A DNA stretch of 64,000 nt from JAOUEA01 sp963825685. Lineage in GTDB: Bacteria; Actinomycetota; UBA4738; HRBIN12. The stretch spans positions 217,278-281,277 of the forward strand of contig CAWGUD010000021.1 of the NCBI GenBank assembly GCA_963825685.1, written 5' to 3'. The position numbers were made by a program, and so were the translations under genes. Shown one piece after another: positions 17,595 to 26,341 of the stretch (positions are counted from its first letter, which is position 1; the number at the start of each line of letters is the position of its first letter). Under the pieces are notes generated by a model, which had not been told where the DNA came from, ran no database searches, and saw only the letters and a list, made by a program, of their open reading frames with translations.

Positions 17595-18342
17595 TCAACA
17601 GCGGGGGTCGACCCACTCCGGCGATGGGCCGACAGGGACGTCGTTCGAACGGGCGATGTCCCTCAGCCGATCGCGGTACCGCCGCATCTCGCGATGGCCG
17701 AGTTCGTCGTGGGTCATGCATCGCCAGGCGGCGTATCGCTCCAGGCGATACGGGCTCTCGAGGCTCTCGGCGGCACCGATCACGTTGCGCACCTCGATGC
17801 CGTAGCTGGCCATCAGCCACAGCGAGAGGCGCAACGACGACCGCATCATGGCCGGGTTGCGCAACACGTCACGCGCGCTGCGGCCGACGTGGTCGATGCC
17901 GAGGGAGACGTGGTTCAGCCCGATCGTATGCCGACACCGCACCTCGCGATCGGCGAGCTGGTAGATCGTGCCGTCGGTGTCGATCAGGAAGTGCGCGCAC
18001 GTGCCCGGCTTCTCGCCGAGATCGCGGGCGTTCGAGGCGAACGTGTTCCACGCGCTGTCGAACGAGGAGCCGCCGGTGACGTGCTCCACGATCACCGCCG
18101 GATCCGCGAGGCGCCACCCCCGCCTGCCGTAGTGACGCTGGGAGTAGGCGGCCATCTGGTCCTTGCGCAGGTCGGGGAAGGGGATCGGCTTCCACATGAT
18201 CTGGGGACGCAGGTCCCACGCCGGGATCCGATCGGGGCGTGGCGGCGACGGACACGGTCGTCGCAGGCATGAAGGCCGTCACCAGCACGGCGATCGCCAC
18301 GATGCTCCCGAGGCTCGTCCGACGGACGGTCCGGTCCCCCAT
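17595..18342 (-). CDS. N-acetylmuramoyl-L-alanine amidase (PGRP/T7-lysozyme fold), secreted; one frame break
   Basis: This is a peptidoglycan hydrolase that cleaves the stem peptide from muramic acid. The signal peptide (SLGSIVAIAVLVTAFMPATT) ends at SVAA. After one extra base in a C4 run (about 18234-18237) the domain follows: VIVEHVTGGSSFDSAWNTF, AHFLIDTDGTIYQLADREV and the zinc-binding RCRHTIGLNHVSLGIDHVG. The His residues of VEH and RCRH...NH match the amidase_2 zinc site. Total is about 248 aa. It has its own transcription unit between the MFS gene and gltX. Confidence 0.85.
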
Positions 18343-18392
18343 GGGGCAGCGTATCGGGGCCCGGCGGGCCCCCTTGAGCCGTGTGGAGTCGA

Positions 18393-18412
18393 CTAGTCCA
18401 TCGATGGACTAG
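18393..18412. promoter_or_regulatory. 20-bp perfect palindrome at the gltX stop
   Basis: CTAGTCCATCGATGGACTAG is a perfect palindrome. It covers the gltX stop codon (TAG at 18409-18411) and lies about 50 bases upstream of the amidase start. As RNA it could fold as an 8-bp stem with a TCGA loop, so it could be a terminator of gltX or an operator for the amidase. It is AT-richer than its surroundings. Confidence 0.45.
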
Positions 18413-19842
18413 CTGGCGGCGACGCGCCGCAGCCGCCCGAGCGTGCGTTCACGGCCGAGCAGCTCGAGCGACTCGGGCAGCGGCGGTGACACGTTCGACC
18501 CCGTCACGGCCGCGCGCACGGGCTGGAACGCCTTCGTGCGGCTGAGCCCTTCGCCCTCGCCCAGCGCGTCGAGCGCGCCGGCGATCGAGTCCGCGGTCCA
18601 CGGGTCGACGCCCTCGAGGGCATCGGCGGCGCGCGCCAGGTACCCGTCGGGCGCCTTGGCGACCAACCCCGCCGCCTTCTCGTTCAGCTCGAGGTCGTCC
18701 GTGAACAGGAACCGCAGCAGCACCGGGGCCTCGGTCAGGGTCTTCATGCGTTCCTTCACGAGGGGCATCGCCGAGCGCAGCGTGGCCGGGTCGGGCATCA
18801 AGCCGTCCTCGGTGAGGAAGTGCAGGCAGCGGGCCGCGAGGTCGTCGTCGTCGAGCGACTGGATGTAGCGGTTGTTCAGCCAGGTCAACTTCTCGGTGTC
18901 GAAGGCGGCCGGGTTCGACGAGACGCGCTCGAGGTCGAAGGCCTCGATCAGCTCCTCGCGCGAGAGCACCTCGCGGTCGTCGCCCGGCGACCATCCGAGC
19001 AGGGCGAGGTAGTTCACGATCGCCTCGGGCAGGAACCCCTGTTCCCGGAACGACTCGACGCTGGTCGAGCCGTGACGCTTCGAGAGCGGCTGGCGGTCGG
19101 GACCGAGCACCTGCGGAACGTGCGCGTAGCGGGGCGGCGTGCCGCCCAGCGCCTGGATCACCGCGGCGTTGCGAGGTGCGCTCGCGAGCAGGTCGTCGCC
19201 GCGCACGACGTGCGTGATGCCCATCAGCATGTCGTCGACCGCCACGGCCAGCAGGAAGACGGGCGAGCCGTCGGAGCGCAGCAGCACGAAGTCGCGGAGC
19301 TGGCCGGCGGCGAAGCGCACCTCGCCCTTCACGACGTCGTCGACCACCCACTCGTGGTCGGGCATGCGGAACCGCACGACCGACTCCCGTCCGTCGGCCT
19401 CGAACGCCGCGATCGCCTCGGCGGTGAGGTCGCGGCAGTGACCGTCGTACCCGGGGGCCTCCCCCGCGGCCATCGCGGCCTTCCGACGATCCTCCAGCTC
19501 CTCGGACGTGCAGTAGCAGCGGTACGCGTCGCCCTGGGCGAGCAGCCGATCCGCGTGCTCCCGGTAGAGGTCGAGGCGCTGGGACTGGCGGTACGGAGCA
19601 TGCGGCCCGCCGACGTCGGGTCCCTCGTCGTGGTCGATGCCGAGCCACCGCAGGTCCTCGAGCACGCCGGCGACGGCCTCCTCGGTGACGCGGCTCGCGT
19701 CGGTGTCCTCGACCCGCAGGACGAACGCACCGCCCTGATGGCGAGCGAACAACCACGAGAAGAGCGCGCTGCGGACGTTCCCGACGTGCAGCGACCCGCT
19801 CGGCGCGGGCGCGAACCGGCAGCGGACCGTCGCGCCGCTCAT
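18409..19842 (-). CDS. gltX: Glutamyl-tRNA synthetase
   Basis: This class I aminoacyl-tRNA synthetase charges tRNA-Glu (a substrate gene lies at 12600). The HIGH-type motif is FAPAPSGSLHVGNVRSALF at residue 10 and the KMSKS-type motif is QPLSKRHGSTSVESF near residue 245. The tRNA-recognition Cys-containing insert (YRCYCTSEELEDRR) is present. The 477-aa length is normal and the frame is intact. The ATG overlaps the upstream FAH-family gene stop by four bases (ATGA). Confidence 0.96.
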   Translation of the reverse strand: MSGATVRCRFAPAPSGSLHVGNVRSALFSWLFARHQGGAFVLRVEDTDASRVTEEAVAGVLEDLRWLGIDHDEGPDVGGPHAPYRQSQRLDLYREHADRLLAQGDAYRCYCTSEELEDRRKAAMAAGEAPGYDGHCRDLTAEAIAAFEADGRESVVRFRMPDHEWVVDDVVKGEVRFAAGQLRDFVLLRSDGSPVFLLAVAVDDMLMGITHVVRGDDLLASAPRNAAVIQALGGTPPRYAHVPQVLGPDRQPLSKRHGSTSVESFREQGFLPEAIVNYLALLGWSPGDDREVLSREELIEAFDLERVSSNPAAFDTEKLTWLNNRYIQSLDDDDLAARCLHFLTEDGLMPDPATLRSAMPLVKERMKTLTEAPVLLRFLFTDDLELNEKAAGLVAKAPDGYLARAADALEGVDPWTADSIAGALDALGEGEGLSRTKAFQPVRAAVTGSNVSPPLPESLELLGRERTLGRLRRVAAS

Positions 19843-20597
19843 CGCACCGTGTTGGCGAGCGTGCCCACGCCTTCGACCTCGACCTCGACCACGTCGCCGG
19901 GCGCGAGCTCGCCGACGCCCTCGGGGGTGCCGGTCATGATCATGTCGCCGGGCAAGAGCGTCATGAACGAGGTGATGTACTCGATCAGGGTCGCGACGCC
20001 GAAGACCATGTCGACGGTGCTCGCGCGCTGGCGGACCTCGCCGTTGAGTCGGGCCTCGATGACCACGTCGTTCGGGTCGAGGTCGGTCTCGATCCACGGA
20101 CCGATCGGCGCGGATCCGTCGAAGCCCTTGGCGCGCGCCCATTGGTCGTCGGTCTTCTGCAGGGTCCGCAGGGTGACGTCGTTCCCGCACGTGTAGCCGA
20201 GGATCACGCGGTAGGCGTCCTCGGCCCTGATGTCCTTGGCGAGGCGGCCGATCACGACCACGAGCTCGCCCTCGTAGTCGATGCGCCGGCTGATCGGCAG
20301 CAGCGTGATCGCGTCGTTCGGCCCGAGCACCGCCGTCGAGGGCTTCAGGAACAGCAACGGTTCCTCGGGCACGGTCTGGCCCCACTCGGCGGCGTGCGCC
20401 TCGTAGTTCTTGCCGACGCAGACGAGCTTGGAGGGCAGCACCGGCGCGAGCAGGTGCAGCTCGTCGAGCGCGAGCTCCTCCCCCGTCGGCAGCGGATCCT
20501 CGAAGAACGTGCCCCCGAGCACCCGGACCGTGTCGTCGCCGGTCTCGGCGACGCCCGTCGCGATGCGGTCGCCGTGACGGAAGCGCAGGAGTCGCAT
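19839..20597 (-). CDS. Fumarylacetoacetate hydrolase (FAH) family protein
   Basis: The 252-aa protein has the FAH fold. It shows KLVCVGKNYEAHAAEWGQ, PLLFLKPSTAVLGPNDAI, the metal-binding YEGELVVVIGR (Glu ligands) and LLPGDMIMTGTPEGVG at the end. Relatives act as hydratases, isomerases or decarboxylases of meta-cleavage products (HpcE/HpaG group) or as acylpyruvases. It is coupled to gltX, an arrangement common in actinobacteria, so it may be a housekeeping acylpyruvate-type enzyme and not a member of the ring-cleavage pathway. Confidence 0.85.
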   Translation of the reverse strand: MRLLRFRHGDRIATGVAETGDDTVRVLGGTFFEDPLPTGEELALDELHLLAPVLPSKLVCVGKNYEAHAAEWGQTVPEEPLLFLKPSTAVLGPNDAITLLPISRRIDYEGELVVVIGRLAKDIRAEDAYRVILGYTCGNDVTLRTLQKTDDQWARAKGFDGSAPIGPWIETDLDPNDVVIEARLNGEVRQRASTVDMVFGVATLIEYITSFMTLLPGDMIMTGTPEGVGELAPGDVVEVEVEGVGTLANTVR

Positions 20598-20608
20598 GAC
20601 GCCCGAGG

Positions 20609-21397
20609 CTACACGGTGGTCCCGCCGGCGAAGGTCGCCCCGACCTGGCGCCAGTAGCCGGCGATCGTCTCGATCGGTTCCAACGCCGCGAGCTCCTCGA
20701 CGGGGGCCTCGAAGAGCGTCACCGTCGGCTCCCCCACGTAGACGGGCCCCAGCTCGACGTCGCGCGAGCGCATCGTCACCAGCTCGTCGAGCGGCGCCGC
20801 GCCGGCCGGGTCGATGTTCGGCATGTACCGCGAGTGCAGCATCGGCAGCGCGTTCACGAACCCGCCGGTCTCGCTCTCGCCGGTGAGGGTGAGCGTCACC
20901 TCGGCCAGGCGACGGTCGTTCGCGGCGAGCGTGGCGCCGAATCGACCCCCCGGCTCGAGCCGCGGGCCCGCCTTCCCGACCGTGACGGGGCGCGTCATCC
21001 AGATCTGGCCGAGCTTCTTCGGGTAGCCCTGGTACCAGCCGCGCGCGAGCGCGAAGTCCTTGTCGACCCAGATGTACACGCATCGGGAGTAGGTCTCGCC
21101 GGCGTGCGTGCACCGCACGACGACGAACGCTTCCTTGTACTGGGAGCGCACGGGGTCGAGCAGCTCATCGCCCGCGTCCGAGCAGGACTGCCAGTCGGCC
21201 CAGATGATCGCGACGGCGCCGGGGTCCTCGGCGGCGAGGCCGACGCCGGTCGGCAGCAGGGCCTCGACGTTGGCCGGGTCGGTGCGGTACTCGATCGTGA
21301 GCACGTCGCCCGAGTAGTGCCACGGAGGGCTCGGCACGATCGACGCGCGGCCCTCGGGCGTGCGTGGCAGCATGAACCCTCGCAGCTCCTGTGACAC
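20609..21397 (-). CDS. Acetoacetate decarboxylase-fold protein
   Basis: The 262 residues fit the acetoacetate decarboxylase family. The Schiff-base segment reads WYQGYPKKLGQIWMTRPVT, with the active-site lysine pair expected in G-Y-P-K-K. Members decarboxylate beta-keto acids or carry out related aldol/dehydration chemistry on keto acids. It lies 11 bases upstream of the FAH gene in the same direction and diverges from a second FAH-fold gene at 21451. That context suggests processing of keto-acid intermediates, but its substrate cannot be inferred. Confidence 0.78.
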   Translation of the reverse strand: MSQELRGFMLPRTPEGRASIVPSPPWHYSGDVLTIEYRTDPANVEALLPTGVGLAAEDPGAVAIIWADWQSCSDAGDELLDPVRSQYKEAFVVVRCTHAGETYSRCVYIWVDKDFALARGWYQGYPKKLGQIWMTRPVTVGKAGPRLEPGGRFGATLAANDRRLAEVTLTLTGESETGGFVNALPMLHSRYMPNIDPAGAAPLDELVTMRSRDVELGPVYVGEPTVTLFEAPVEELAALEPIETIAGYWRQVGATFAGGTTV

Positions 21398-21409
21398 GGC
21401 GCCTATCGT

Positions 21410-21430
21410 ACGCTTCGGCCACGAACGACC
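21410..21430 (+). promoter_or_regulatory. Candidate shared operator/promoter motif, copy 1
   Basis: The segment ends TTCGGCCACGAACGACC. It matches 18 of 21 positions of the site before the aldehyde dehydrogenase (42142-42162, minus strand) and more loosely the sites at 26259 and 30641. It lies 20 bases before the GTG of the FAH-family gene and in the same orientation relative to that gene as the other copies are to theirs. Confidence 0.35.
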
Positions 21431-21450
21431 GCACGGAAGGGGGTCCGCCG

Positions 21451-22296
21451 GTGGAGACGAGACGCATCCTGCTCGACGGCGTTCCGACCACCGTCACGCG
21501 CGAGGACGACGAGCTCGTCGCTCCCGACGGCCGGGTGATGCCGCTCGACGACCCGATCCACCTGCCGCCCGTCGACCCGACGAAGGTCGTCTGCGTGCAC
21601 CTGAACTACGAGAGCCGGCGCGCGGAGTTCCAGGCGACGCTCGGGGCGGCGCCCACCTACTTCCACAAGCCGATCTCGTCGCTGAACGCGCACGGGGGCG
21701 AGATCGTGCGGCCGCCCCGCTGCCGGTTCCTGAACTACGAGGGCGAGATCGGCATCGTGATCGGCGAGCGCTGCCGCCACATCGCGCCCGACGAGGCCGA
21801 CGCCTACATCCGGGGCTACACGATCGGCAACGACTACGGGCTGCACGACTTCCGCGACACCGACGCGGGCTCGATGTTGCGCGTCAAGGGCTCGGACTCG
21901 CTCTGCCCGCTCGGACCCGGCCTCGTGACCGACTGGGACTTCCACGGCAAGCGGCTGCAGACGCGCGTGAACGGCGAGGTCGTGCAGGACGGGAACACCG
22001 ACGAGATGATCTGGGACATGCACTACCTCGTCGCCGACATCGCCCGCACGATCACGCTCGAGCCCGGCGACGTGATCCTCTCGGGCACGCCCGCGAACTC
22101 GCGCCCGGTGCAGCCCGGCGACGTCGTGGAGGTCGAGGTCGACGGCCTCGGCGTGCTGCGGAACACGGTCGTCGAGGGCTCGGTGCCCGTGCGCGACGAC
22201 GTCGGCGCGCAGCCGAGCGAGAGCGAGGAAGTGATCTCGACGGCGTTCGGCGGCGACTGGGAGTTCCGAGGCGTCCGACCCCCGAGGAGGGACTGA
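21451..22296 (+). CDS. FAH-family meta-cleavage hydratase/isomerase-like protein
   Basis: The 281-aa FAH-fold protein starts at a GTG with GGAAGGGGG 7 bases upstream. Motifs: PTKVVCVHLNYESRRAEFQ, PTYFHKPISSLNAHGGEIV, metal-binding NYEGEIGIVIGERCR, YTIGNDYGLHDFRDTDAGSM and LEPGDVILSGTPANSRP. This set is typical of HpcE/HpaG-like isomerase-decarboxylases acting on 5-carboxymethyl-2-hydroxymuconate and of 2-hydroxyhepta-2,4-diene-1,7-dioate isomerases. A VOC-family gene follows after 4 bases. With the extradiol dioxygenase and ALDH at 39.7-42.1 kb it could supply the next steps of homoprotocatechuate breakdown. Confidence 0.83.
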   Translation: METRRILLDGVPTTVTREDDELVAPDGRVMPLDDPIHLPPVDPTKVVCVHLNYESRRAEFQATLGAAPTYFHKPISSLNAHGGEIVRPPRCRFLNYEGEIGIVIGERCRHIAPDEADAYIRGYTIGNDYGLHDFRDTDAGSMLRVKGSDSLCPLGPGLVTDWDFHGKRLQTRVNGEVVQDGNTDEMIWDMHYLVADIARTITLEPGDVILSGTPANSRPVQPGDVVEVEVDGLGVLRNTVVEGSVPVRDDVGAQPSESEEVISTAFGGDWEFRGVRPPRRD

Positions 22297-22300
22297 GCAG

Positions 22301-22669
22301 ATGGCAACGGTCCGATACCTGGTGCACGACGTCGGTGCCGCGCTGACGTTCTACGTCGACGGTCTCGGCTTCGAGCTCGTCGAGCGCTACGGACCCGCGA
22401 TCGCCATCGTGCGTCGTGACGATCTCGTCCTGTGGCTCGCCGGCCCGACGTCGTCGGCGGCCCGGCCGATGCCCGACGGCCGCACCCCCGAACCCGGAGG
22501 CTGGAACCGGCTCGTGATCGAGGTGGGGGACCTCGACGGACGCGTCGAGGCGCTCGGTGCGAGAGGCGTGGTCTTCCGCAACGACGTCGTCGACGGCCCC
22601 GGCGGGCGCCAGATCCTGGCCGAGGACCCGTCGGGCAACGTGGTCGAGCTCTTCGAGCCGGGCGCCTGA
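22301..22669 (+). CDS. VOC-superfamily (glyoxalase-like) protein
   Basis: The 122 residues form a single vicinal-oxygen-chelate module: TVRYLVHDVGAALTFYVDGLGFELVERYGPAI at the start and the C-terminal DPSGNVVELFEPG with the usual metal-binding Glu. Such proteins act as glyoxalases, ring-cleavage dioxygenases, epimerases or resistance proteins. Close coupling to the FAH-family gene (4-base gap) suggests a role in the same catabolic step. The exact reaction is unknown. Confidence 0.82.
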   Translation: MATVRYLVHDVGAALTFYVDGLGFELVERYGPAIAIVRRDDLVLWLAGPTSSAARPMPDGRTPEPGGWNRLVIEVGDLDGRVEALGARGVVFRNDVVDGPGGRQILAEDPSGNVVELFEPGA

Positions 22670-22675
22670 CGGGAC

Positions 22676-23688
22676 GTGGCGAGCGTCGCGCGCGGATCGG
22701 GCGTTCCAGGCATGGGAGTCGCTGTCGCGAGCCTGCCTGCGCCCCGGCGATCACGGCTCCCTGGTCGTGCGAGAGCGGCCCGGTCGCCGCAAGCTCGCGC
22801 CCGTCTGGCCGGTCAGCCAGGTGCTCGCCGCCGCGATCGACCTCGCGGAGCTGACCGGCACCTACGACGACGTCGAGCGACTCGTGATCGGCCTGCGGCC
22901 CTACGCAGCCGGTGACGGCTACCTGCCCGCGCCCGGCGATCGCCGCAGGTACTACGACGACAACGCGTGGATCGGCCTCTGCTTCGCGCAGCTGCACCTG
23001 CAGACGGGCGAGGCGCGCTGGCTGCGACGGGCGAGGAAGGTCTTCCGGTTCGTGCGCGAGGGCCAGGACCCCGACGGCGGCATGCGCTGGGTCGAGCGGC
23101 GACGCGCGCGACACACCTGCTCGGCGGCGCCGGCGGCCCAGCTCGCCCTTCGGCTGCACCTCGCCGACGGCGACGACGAGACCCTGGCGTTCGCTCGGCG
23201 CACGCTCGCTTGGCTCGACCGCACCCTGCGCGTGCGCGGCGGTCTGTACGCCGACCACGTCGACGCGCGGGGCCGCGTGACCGACACGCTGTGGACCTAC
23301 AACCAGGGCGCGCCGGTCGGCGCGCACCTGCTGCTGCACCGGGCGACGGGCGACGAGGTGGCGCTGCGGCAGGCCGTGGCCACGGCCGAGTCGTCGCTCC
23401 GGCGCTTCGGCGCCGATCGCACGTGGAGGCATCCGCCGGTGTTCAACGCCGTGTGGTTCCGCAACCTGGTGGCCCTCGACGCGGGCGGCCCGCGCGTGCC
23501 GGGGCTCGCTCGCGCCCTCGACGACTACCTCTCGCGAGCCTGGCGCGAGGGCCGCGACGACACCGGCCTGTTCACGTCGGGCGGGATCGGTTCGTACGAC
23601 GGCACGCCCGCGATCGACACCGGTGGCATCGGTGCAGTTGCTGGCGCTGCGGGCGTGGCCCCGGGACCGGCGGTCGTTGATCTGCTAG
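22676..23688 (+). CDS. GH76-like alpha-1,6-mannanase family protein (two frame breaks)
   Basis: The sequence has the (alpha/alpha)6 pattern of glycoside hydrolase family 76. The paired catalytic aspartates lie in RRYYDDNAWIGLCFAQLHL, and TLWTYNQGAPVGAHLLLHR and FNAVWFRNLVAL follow. Joining frames from the GTG at 22676 needs one base removed near 22694 and one near 23622, giving about 336 aa that end ASVQLLALRAWPRDRRSLIC. No export signal is seen, so it may act in the cytoplasm. It converges on the amidotransferase gene; the two stop codons share the tetranucleotide CTAG. Confidence 0.72.
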
Positions 23689-24349
23689 ACGCCTTCGAGG
23701 AACGCGGTCGACCAACCGACGCGCCCGCTCGCGGGCGGCGGCCTCGTCGGCGCGCAACGCCTCGACGGTGTCCACCGGGTCGACGCCGGCGTGCGCGGAA
23801 GTCGGCATCGTCGTAGGCGACCCACGCGGCGATGATGTCGGCGGTGGCCTCCGGGTGGAACTGCACGAGCAGGTGCGGCCCGAGCGTGTACGCCTGAGGG
23901 CCGTTCGGCGTGGCCGCGAGGACGGTCGCGCCCGGCGGCGGGCCGAACGTGTCGCCGTGCCACATGAACCACGGGCCGGGCGGGACGACGTCCGGCGCGT
24001 CGCTCTCGACGGCGTGGAGCCCGACCTCGGTGTCACGGGCGCGGGCCACCCACCCGCCGTTGGCCTCGGCGAACGCCTGCGCGCCGAAGCAGATGCCCAG
24101 CACCGGCACGTCGCCGGCGACGGCTTCCCGGAGCCGCTCCAGCAGCGGCCCGATCCATCCGCGAACCTCGTCGCCGTCGACCGACCACGGCGCGCCCATC
24201 ACGACGACCGCGTCGAACCCGTCGAGCGGTGGCGGCGCACCGGCATCGGCCAGCACGTGCTCGTGGAGATCGGCGCCCCTCGCTCGCAGCGCCTCGCCCA
24301 CGAGACCGGGATCGGCGAGCTCGTGCGGCTTCAGGATCAGGACACGCAT
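23685..24349 (-). CDS. Class I glutamine amidotransferase (two frame breaks)
   Basis: A triad-type amidotransferase of the GMP-synthase-like group. The nucleophile elbow is PVLGICFGAQAFAEANGG (Cys) and the His/Glu pair lies in LLVQFHPEATADIIAAWV; ADTE-like VGLHAVESD also fits. Two extra bases near 23798 and 23713 break the C-terminal tail. Corrected length is about 221 aa. No synthetase domain is attached. Stand-alone members of this fold hydrolyse gamma-glutamyl compounds (for example AtdA2/TdnT in aniline degradation), which is of interest because GS-like ligases lie 2-5 kb away. That link is inference. Confidence 0.78.
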
Positions 24350-24374
24350 CGTCGCCAACGATAGCGACCGGGCG

Positions 24375-24380
24375 TACGAT
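24375..24380 (+). promoter_or_regulatory. -10 element before a leaderless small ORF
   Basis: TACGAT ends six bases before an ATG at 24387 (MGNSERRAPDS...), so transcription would start at the ATG itself. That frame closes after about 40 codons unless a base change joins it to the frame at 24434. Confidence 0.35.
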
Positions 24381-24433
24381 GACTCCATGGGCAACTCCGA
24401 ACGCCGAGCGCCCGACTCGACGGAGACGAGGGC

Positions 24434-24559
24434 GTGCAGCGACGCCGGAGCGCGTGGGCGCGACTCAAGGCCTGGTTCGCGAGGGAGCCCGGGCGCCACG
24501 ACAGCTACGTGTCGAACGTGACGAACCCCGACGACCGCCGGTTCATCCCCCGCCGCTGA
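24434..24559 (+). CDS. 41-residue basic small protein, unknown
   Basis: From a GTG at 24434 the frame reads SAWARLKAWFAREPGRHDSY and then VSNVTNPDDRRFIPRR before a TGA. The ordered, motif-like ending looks coding. The true start may be the ATG at 24387, which sits directly behind a TACGAT -10 box; a single frame break would connect the two. It converges on the MetE-like gene (7 bases between stops). No family is recognised. Confidence 0.4.
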   Translation: MQRRRSAWARLKAWFAREPGRHDSYVSNVTNPDDRRFIPRR

Positions 24560-24565
24560 CGCTCC

Positions 24566-25693
24566 TCACGACCAGAGGCGGTCGGCGACCCTTCCCACGA
24601 GCTCGAGCTTGCGCCACTGCGCGTCCTCGTTCGTCTCGTTGCCGAGCATCACGCTCGCGAACCCGCACTGCGGGCTGATCGCGAGCCGGTCCATGCCGCC
24701 CGCATGGGACGCTGCATCCTCCATGCGACGGACGAGGTCGTCCTCGTCCTCGAGCTCCGGCGTCTTCGAGCTGATCAGCCCCATGACCATCACGCTTCCG
24801 TCGCGGAGGTGGCGCACGGGCGCGTACCCACCGTCGCGACCCTCGTCGTCCCACTCCACGAGGAACGCGTCGTACCCGAGCTCGCCGAAGACGCGCTCGG
24901 CGACCGGCTCGAGCGAGCCCTCGCACATCCACGACGAGCGGAAGTTGCCGCGGCAGATGTGCAGCCCGACCGTCACGTCGTCGGGGATGCCGTCGAGCAC
25001 GGCGGTGTCGGCGGCGATCGCGCGATCGACGAGCGTCTCGACGTCGTGGCCGGCCGCTTCGAACCGACCGATCCATGCCGGGTCGACCAGATAGGGGTAC
25101 AGGGGGAAGTCGAACTGCACGTACCGGGCGCCGGCTTCGATCGCGTCGGCCACGAGCGCGCGCTCGATCGCGATCGCCGCCTCGACGAACGCATCGACGC
25201 TCTCGTAGGCGCCCTCGACGCTCGTGAACGGGTGCGCGAAGATCGACGCGGCCGGGAACGTGACCTTGAACGGCGTGTCGCCGGCGACCTCGCGCATGAA
25301 CGTCGCCTCGCGCGCGCCCGGCGAATCGACCGCCTCGAGCGGCGCGACGATCTCGTGCACCGCGAGCTCGACGTCCTCGCCGCGGTCGTTGCGGAACGTG
25401 ACGGTCTTGCCGGTGCGAACGCCGCTCACCGCGTCGTAGAACGAGTTCATGAACATCCAGCGGCGGAACTCGCCGTCGGTGATCACATCGAGGCCGCAGT
25501 CTCGCTGACGCCGAACCGCCTCGCGGATCGCGGCGTCCTCGGCCTCCCTGAGCGCCGAGCGGTCCTTCGCGCGTTCCTCGTCGAGCGCGGCCGAGTGACC
25601 GGGCACGTAGAACGCCTCGATCGCCGCGCGCAGCGCGGGCGGTCGCAGCAGCGATCCGACGACCTCGGCTCGCGCCGGCGATCTGCGGGTCAC
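24566..25693 (-). CDS. MetE-like (cobalamin-independent methionine synthase C-terminal domain) enzyme
   Basis: The 375-residue stand-alone barrel resembles methionine synthase II. The zinc ligands are seen as LHICRGNFRSSWMCEG (His-x-Cys) and SPQCGFASVMLGNET (Cys). It also has DGEFRRWMFMNSFYDAVSGV and ARYVQFDFPLYPYLVD, where the conserved QxD is expected. Without the N-terminal MetE half, such proteins act as corrinoid- or folate-linked methyltransferases or alkyl-CoM-type thiol transferases; a role in methionine synthesis is not assured. It overlaps the preceding 165-aa gene by four bases (GTGA), so the two form an operon. Confidence 0.83.
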   Translation of the reverse strand: MTRRSPARAEVVGSLLRPPALRAAIEAFYVPGHSAALDEERAKDRSALREAEDAAIREAVRRQRDCGLDVITDGEFRRWMFMNSFYDAVSGVRTGKTVTFRNDRGEDVELAVHEIVAPLEAVDSPGAREATFMREVAGDTPFKVTFPAASIFAHPFTSVEGAYESVDAFVEAAIAIERALVADAIEAGARYVQFDFPLYPYLVDPAWIGRFEAAGHDVETLVDRAIAADTAVLDGIPDDVTVGLHICRGNFRSSWMCEGSLEPVAERVFGELGYDAFLVEWDDEGRDGGYAPVRHLRDGSVMVMGLISSKTPELEDEDDLVRRMEDAASHAGGMDRLAISPQCGFASVMLGNETNEDAQWRKLELVGRVADRLWS

Positions 25694-26187
25694 TCCTCGC
25701 CCTTCGGCGGGTCGACCTCCTCGGCCTCGAGGGCCTCGATCACCGCCTTGGCGTGCGCCGGCCCGATGCGGTTGCCCTCCCACTGGTAGCTGTGACCCGA
25801 CGCCGGATCCTCGACCGACAGCGTGCGCACGTTCACCCGGCCGTGGACGGTGAAGCGTGTGGTCGACCGGTCGAACGTCGCGAACGTCTCCTGCGGCTGC
25901 CACCCGACCCCGTGCTGTCCGCACGCGATCGCGTACAGCGTCGTGGGCGTGACGGCGAGCATCGTCCATCGCGGGACGCCGTCGACGTGCGACATCGCCC
26001 GTCCGGCCTCGACGGACGCCGCGGCTCCCACGAGCTCGCCGACGATGTTGTCCGTCGCCAGCCCGGCGCCCAGCGTGCCCCCCCTGCCTCCCGACGTGCC
26101 GCGCGGCTCGAACATGCCGGCCGCGATCACCTGCTCGCCCTCACCGAGGTACGCCTGCGCTTCCTCGATCAGCTTCTCGTCGCTCAT
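25690..26187 (-). CDS. Unknown 165-residue protein coupled to the MetE-like gene
   Basis: It begins MSDEKLIEEAQAYLGEGEQV, passes through a Gly-rich segment (SGGRGGTLGAGLATDNIVGE) and ends in an acidic tail. The middle, WTMLAVTPTTLYAIACGQH followed by FDRSTTRFTVHGRVNVRTL, has the alternating strand pattern of a PH-like or bPH fold, but I do not recognise a family. A GGAAGGAGC Shine-Dalgarno precedes the ATG. Its stop overlaps the GTG of the MetE-like gene. The candidate shared operator motif (26259-26279) lies 71 bases upstream. Confidence 0.7.
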   Translation of the reverse strand: MSDEKLIEEAQAYLGEGEQVIAAGMFEPRGTSGGRGGTLGAGLATDNIVGELVGAAASVEAGRAMSHVDGVPRWTMLAVTPTTLYAIACGQHGVGWQPQETFATFDRSTTRFTVHGRVNVRTLSVEDPASGHSYQWEGNRIGPAHAKAVIEALEAEEVDPPKGEE

Positions 26188-26258
26188 CGCCCGTCGCTCC
26201 TTCCTGGTTCGGTGAGGTCGCAGCCGTCGACCCCCCTTCGCGCGCGCTCGCAGGAAGG

Positions 26259-26279
26259 GGTATTTTGTGCCCGAACGAC
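26259..26279 (-). promoter_or_regulatory. Candidate shared operator/promoter motif, copy 2
   Basis: On the minus strand it reads GTCGTTCGGG, CA, CAAAATACC. It is identical at 19 of 21 positions to the site at 30641-30661 before the P450 gene. Both point at their downstream gene, here the unknown protein/MetE-like operon. It also lies in the gap before the divergent glutamine-synthetase-like gene at 26342. The A-rich half stands out in this GC-rich sequence. Confidence 0.5.
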
Positions 26280-26341
26280 CGGGCCGCGCAAACTTCGGTC
26301 CCAGCCGATACCGTGCACACCTGACCGCGCCAGGGGGGTTC

